This document shows, in pieces, positions 6,692 to 8,521 of a stretch of 8,521 nt of DNA. The stretch's first letter is position 1; the number at the start of each line of letters is the position of its first letter. The position numbers and the translations under genes are program-made. The DNA lies in NCBI GenBank assembly GCA_946480675.1, contig CAMLKS010000080.1, positions 1-8,521 on the forward strand, written 5' to 3'. A model generated the notes under the pieces. It was given only the letters and a program-made list of their open reading frames with translations. It was not told the DNA's origin and made no database searches. Source of the stretch: an uncultured Bacteroidota bacterium. Its GTDB lineage: Bacteria; Bacteroidota; Bacteroidia; Chitinophagales; Chitinophagaceae.

Positions 6692-8425
6692 ATGGTCAAC
6701 AAAAAGTACCTATTGCTAGCCAGCTTATGCTCATTAATGGCAACGCAGCCGGTATTTGCACAAGAAGGTGGAGAAATGCAGTCTGCAAAATGGTCAGGTC
6801 GTGATATGACATATCGTGGCCAAAGCTATGATGTACTGGATTCTAACTACGTGCCCGGCTTCCGCATGAAACAACATCGTAAATTCTTAAACCATCAATA
6901 CGCGTTCCCGGCTCGTCCGCGTAACATGTGGGAAATCGGTGTTGGTGCGGGTCTTTACAATGTATCTGGCGATGTTCCATCTCTGATGGCGTGGCAGGCT
7001 AAAGGTGGTGGCTTAGGCTTCCACGCGCATGTACGCAAAGCTTGGGGTTATGTATTCTCAACTCGTTTGCAATATGTTTATGGTGTAGCGAAAGGCTTGC
7101 AATGGCAAGAGTCAAGGAACTACCGTTACGATCCGGCTTGGAACCAATACTACCAGGCGCAGATCATGGGGGTTAGTCAGGGCACAGATCCGGTTTTCTA
7201 CAACTACCGTATGGAAGCACACCAGTTAAACCTGGACCTGATTGCTTCTCTGAACAATGTTAAGTTCCACAAAGCACGTACCGGTGTTTCTGTGTATGGC
7301 TTCATTGGTCTGGGTGCTCTGGCTTACAACACTCGTGTTGATGCCCTGGGTGCTGGCGGTCAGCCTTACAAATTCGATTCAATCACTGGTGGTTACGCTG
7401 CTATCCCTCAGATCCACGAAAATCGTAAAGAGATCCGTGAGAAACTGCAGGATAAAATGGACGGTACTTACGAAACCGATGCTGAAAACGAGCGCGATCG
7501 TCGTCGTCCTGAAATCTTCAATAACAAAACGCTGCAGTTTGCACCAAGCTTCGGTCTGGGTATGCAAATCCGCCTGAGCAAACGCATCAACCTGTCTATC
7601 GAAGACCGCATTACTATACCTTGGGATGATGATCTGTTAGATGGTCAACGTTGGGGTACTCAAGTACCGGGTTCTCCTGTACTGACACAACAAAACGACG
7701 GTCTGAATTACCTGAACATCGGTCTGAACTTCAACCTGGGTAACAAACGTAAATCTGTTGAGCCGCTGTACTGGCTGAATCCTCTGGATCATGCTTACAA
7801 CGAGCTGAGCTACCCACGCCACATGGTACTGCCTGATCCAATCCTGCCTGATTCTGACGGCGATGGTATCACAGACCAATTCGACAAATGTCCTGGTACG
7901 CCTGCAGGTGTAGCTGTTGATAGCCACGGTTGCCCACTGGATACAGATGGTGACGGTGTACCTGATGATCGTGATAAACAACTGATCACTCCTACTGAGT
8001 GTCAACCGGTAGATGCTGACGGTGTTGGTAAATGCCCTTGCCCAGAAGGTTGCGGTACTGTAGCTTCTTCTTGCGGTAACATAGGTGCAGGTAACATCAC
8101 TTTCGATAACAACGCTTCTAAAATACGTCCTGCTGCACAAGCGCAACTGGCTAGCCTGGCTGCTCAAATGCAAGCAAACCCAACTTGTAAAGTTGTGATA
8201 ATAGGTGCCGGTAACGGTAGCAAAATCCAACAACAACGTTCTTGGGATCGCGTAAATGCAGTTATCGAGTACATGAGCGAAAAACACGGTATCGATCGTA
8301 ACCGCTTCATATTCCAGTACGGTCAGGCTGGTGATGCAAATGGTGTTATGTACCGTTCTGCAATGCCTGGTGAAGAAGGTCCTGCTAACGTAGCACCTCC
8401 ATTCCCTAACCTGCGCAGGGATTAA
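6692..8425 (+). CDS. OmpA-family outer-membrane protein with N-terminal beta-barrel, TSP3 repeats and divergent OmpA-like C-terminal domain
   Basis: Likely an abundant porin-like or anchoring outer-membrane protein. Residues 1-23 are a signal peptide (LLLASLCSLM, cut near VFA-QE). Residues about 75-350 have the alternating pattern of an outer-membrane beta-barrel (WEIGVGAGLYNVSG, VYGFIGLGALAYN, APSFGLGMQIRLS, LNIGLNFNLG), with a highly charged loop at about 243-273. Two calcium-binding thrombospondin type 3 repeats follow: DSDGDGITDQFDKCPGTP (387-404) and DTDGDGVPDDRDK (417-429). A Cys-rich linker has Cys438, 448, 450, 454 and 461. The last domain (about 466-545) aligns with OmpA C-terminal domains (ITFDNNASKIRP, ..., RSWDRVNAVIEYM), but the usual GHTD is GAGN at 505-508; Arg520 is kept. 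Codon use is biased (CGT, GGT, CTG, ATC) compared with neighbours, suggesting high expression. It has its own promoter and terminator and ends with tandem TAA stops (8423-8428). Confidence 0.88.
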   Translation: MVNKKYLLLASLCSLMATQPVFAQEGGEMQSAKWSGRDMTYRGQSYDVLDSNYVPGFRMKQHRKFLNHQYAFPARPRNMWEIGVGAGLYNVSGDVPSLMAWQAKGGGLGFHAHVRKAWGYVFSTRLQYVYGVAKGLQWQESRNYRYDPAWNQYYQAQIMGVSQGTDPVFYNYRMEAHQLNLDLIASLNNVKFHKARTGVSVYGFIGLGALAYNTRVDALGAGGQPYKFDSITGGYAAIPQIHENRKEIREKLQDKMDGTYETDAENERDRRRPEIFNNKTLQFAPSFGLGMQIRLSKRINLSIEDRITIPWDDDLLDGQRWGTQVPGSPVLTQQNDGLNYLNIGLNFNLGNKRKSVEPLYWLNPLDHAYNELSYPRHMVLPDPILPDSDGDGITDQFDKCPGTPAGVAVDSHGCPLDTDGDGVPDDRDKQLITPTECQPVDADGVGKCPCPEGCGTVASSCGNIGAGNITFDNNASKIRPAAQAQLASLAAQMQANPTCKVVIIGAGNGSKIQQQRSWDRVNAVIEYMSEKHGIDRNRFIFQYGQAGDANGVMYRSAMPGEEGPANVAPPFPNLRRD

Positions 8426-8451
8426 TAAGAACTCAGATTCTTAATCATACT

Positions 8452-8485
8452 ACAAACCGCCTCCTACGAGGCGGTTTGTTTTTTT
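8452..8485 (+). terminator. Strong intrinsic terminator of the OmpA-family gene
   Basis: A perfect 12-bp stem (8452-8463 with 8468-8479, ACAAACCGCCTC and its complement) closes a CTAC tetraloop and is followed by an uninterrupted T run to 8485. It lies 26 bp after the stop codon. This is a textbook Rho-independent terminator, and indicates that the OmpA-family gene is transcribed alone. The remaining bases to 8521 hold no recognisable feature. Confidence 0.9.
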
Positions 8486-8521
8486 AGGTATATACCCAAT
8501 ACAAAAAGGGCTGCATCGTTT

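Noticed and set aside
7637..8287. Long reading frame on the - strand opposite the OmpA-family gene (216 codons).
   Set aside because: It is an antisense shadow of a well-supported, codon-biased gene, has no recognisable motif and no start signals.
1..8521. Defence system, mobile element, CRISPR array or biosynthetic cluster.
   Set aside because: No transposase, integrase, nuclease cassette, direct-repeat array, terminal inverted repeats or tRNA were found; the five genes are four recognisable chromosomal families plus one unknown exported protein.

Overview
The window looks like a chromosomal segment of a Bacteroidetes (Bacteroidota) bacterium, most plausibly from the Chitinophagaceae/Sphingobacteriales side. 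The evidence is a secreted protease ending in a type IX secretion (T9SS) sorting domain, a promoter matching the Bacteroidetes consensus (TTTG, 20 nt, TACCTTTG), a lack of Shine-Dalgarno motifs before every start, a Bacteroidetes-style UvrA, and an OmpA protein joining a beta-barrel to thrombospondin type 3 repeats. The genus assignment is inference; no search was run.

Layout, left to right. Bases 2-1915 (+) hold the 3' part of a large secreted metzincin protease whose start lies outside the window. Six bases later comes a small AT-richer gene for an unrecognised exported protein (1922-2530, +). An 11-bp-stem hairpin (2536-2560) separates this rightward pair from the leftward block and probably terminates both. 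The leftward block is uvrA (2585-5437, -) and, upstream of it, a long-chain polyprenyl diphosphate synthase gene (5499-6461, -), with a terminator-like hairpin (5458-5481) in the short gap between them. A 230-bp AT-rich divergent region (6462-6691) carries a clear promoter for the last gene, an abundant-type OmpA-family outer-membrane protein (6692-8425, +), which ends at a strong intrinsic terminator (8452-8485).

The genes do not form one pathway. UvrA does nucleotide-excision repair, the prenyl synthase makes the quinone side chain, the OmpA protein is structural, and the protease/hypothetical pair is exported. I see no mobile element, CRISPR array, tRNA, rRNA or phage gene, and no candidate for a new multi-gene system. 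The points most worth a second look are the OmpA-like domain that lacks its usual peptidoglycan-binding aspartate, the incomplete first zinc module of UvrA, the hairpin just ahead of uvrA, and the compositionally distinct exported protein coupled to the protease.
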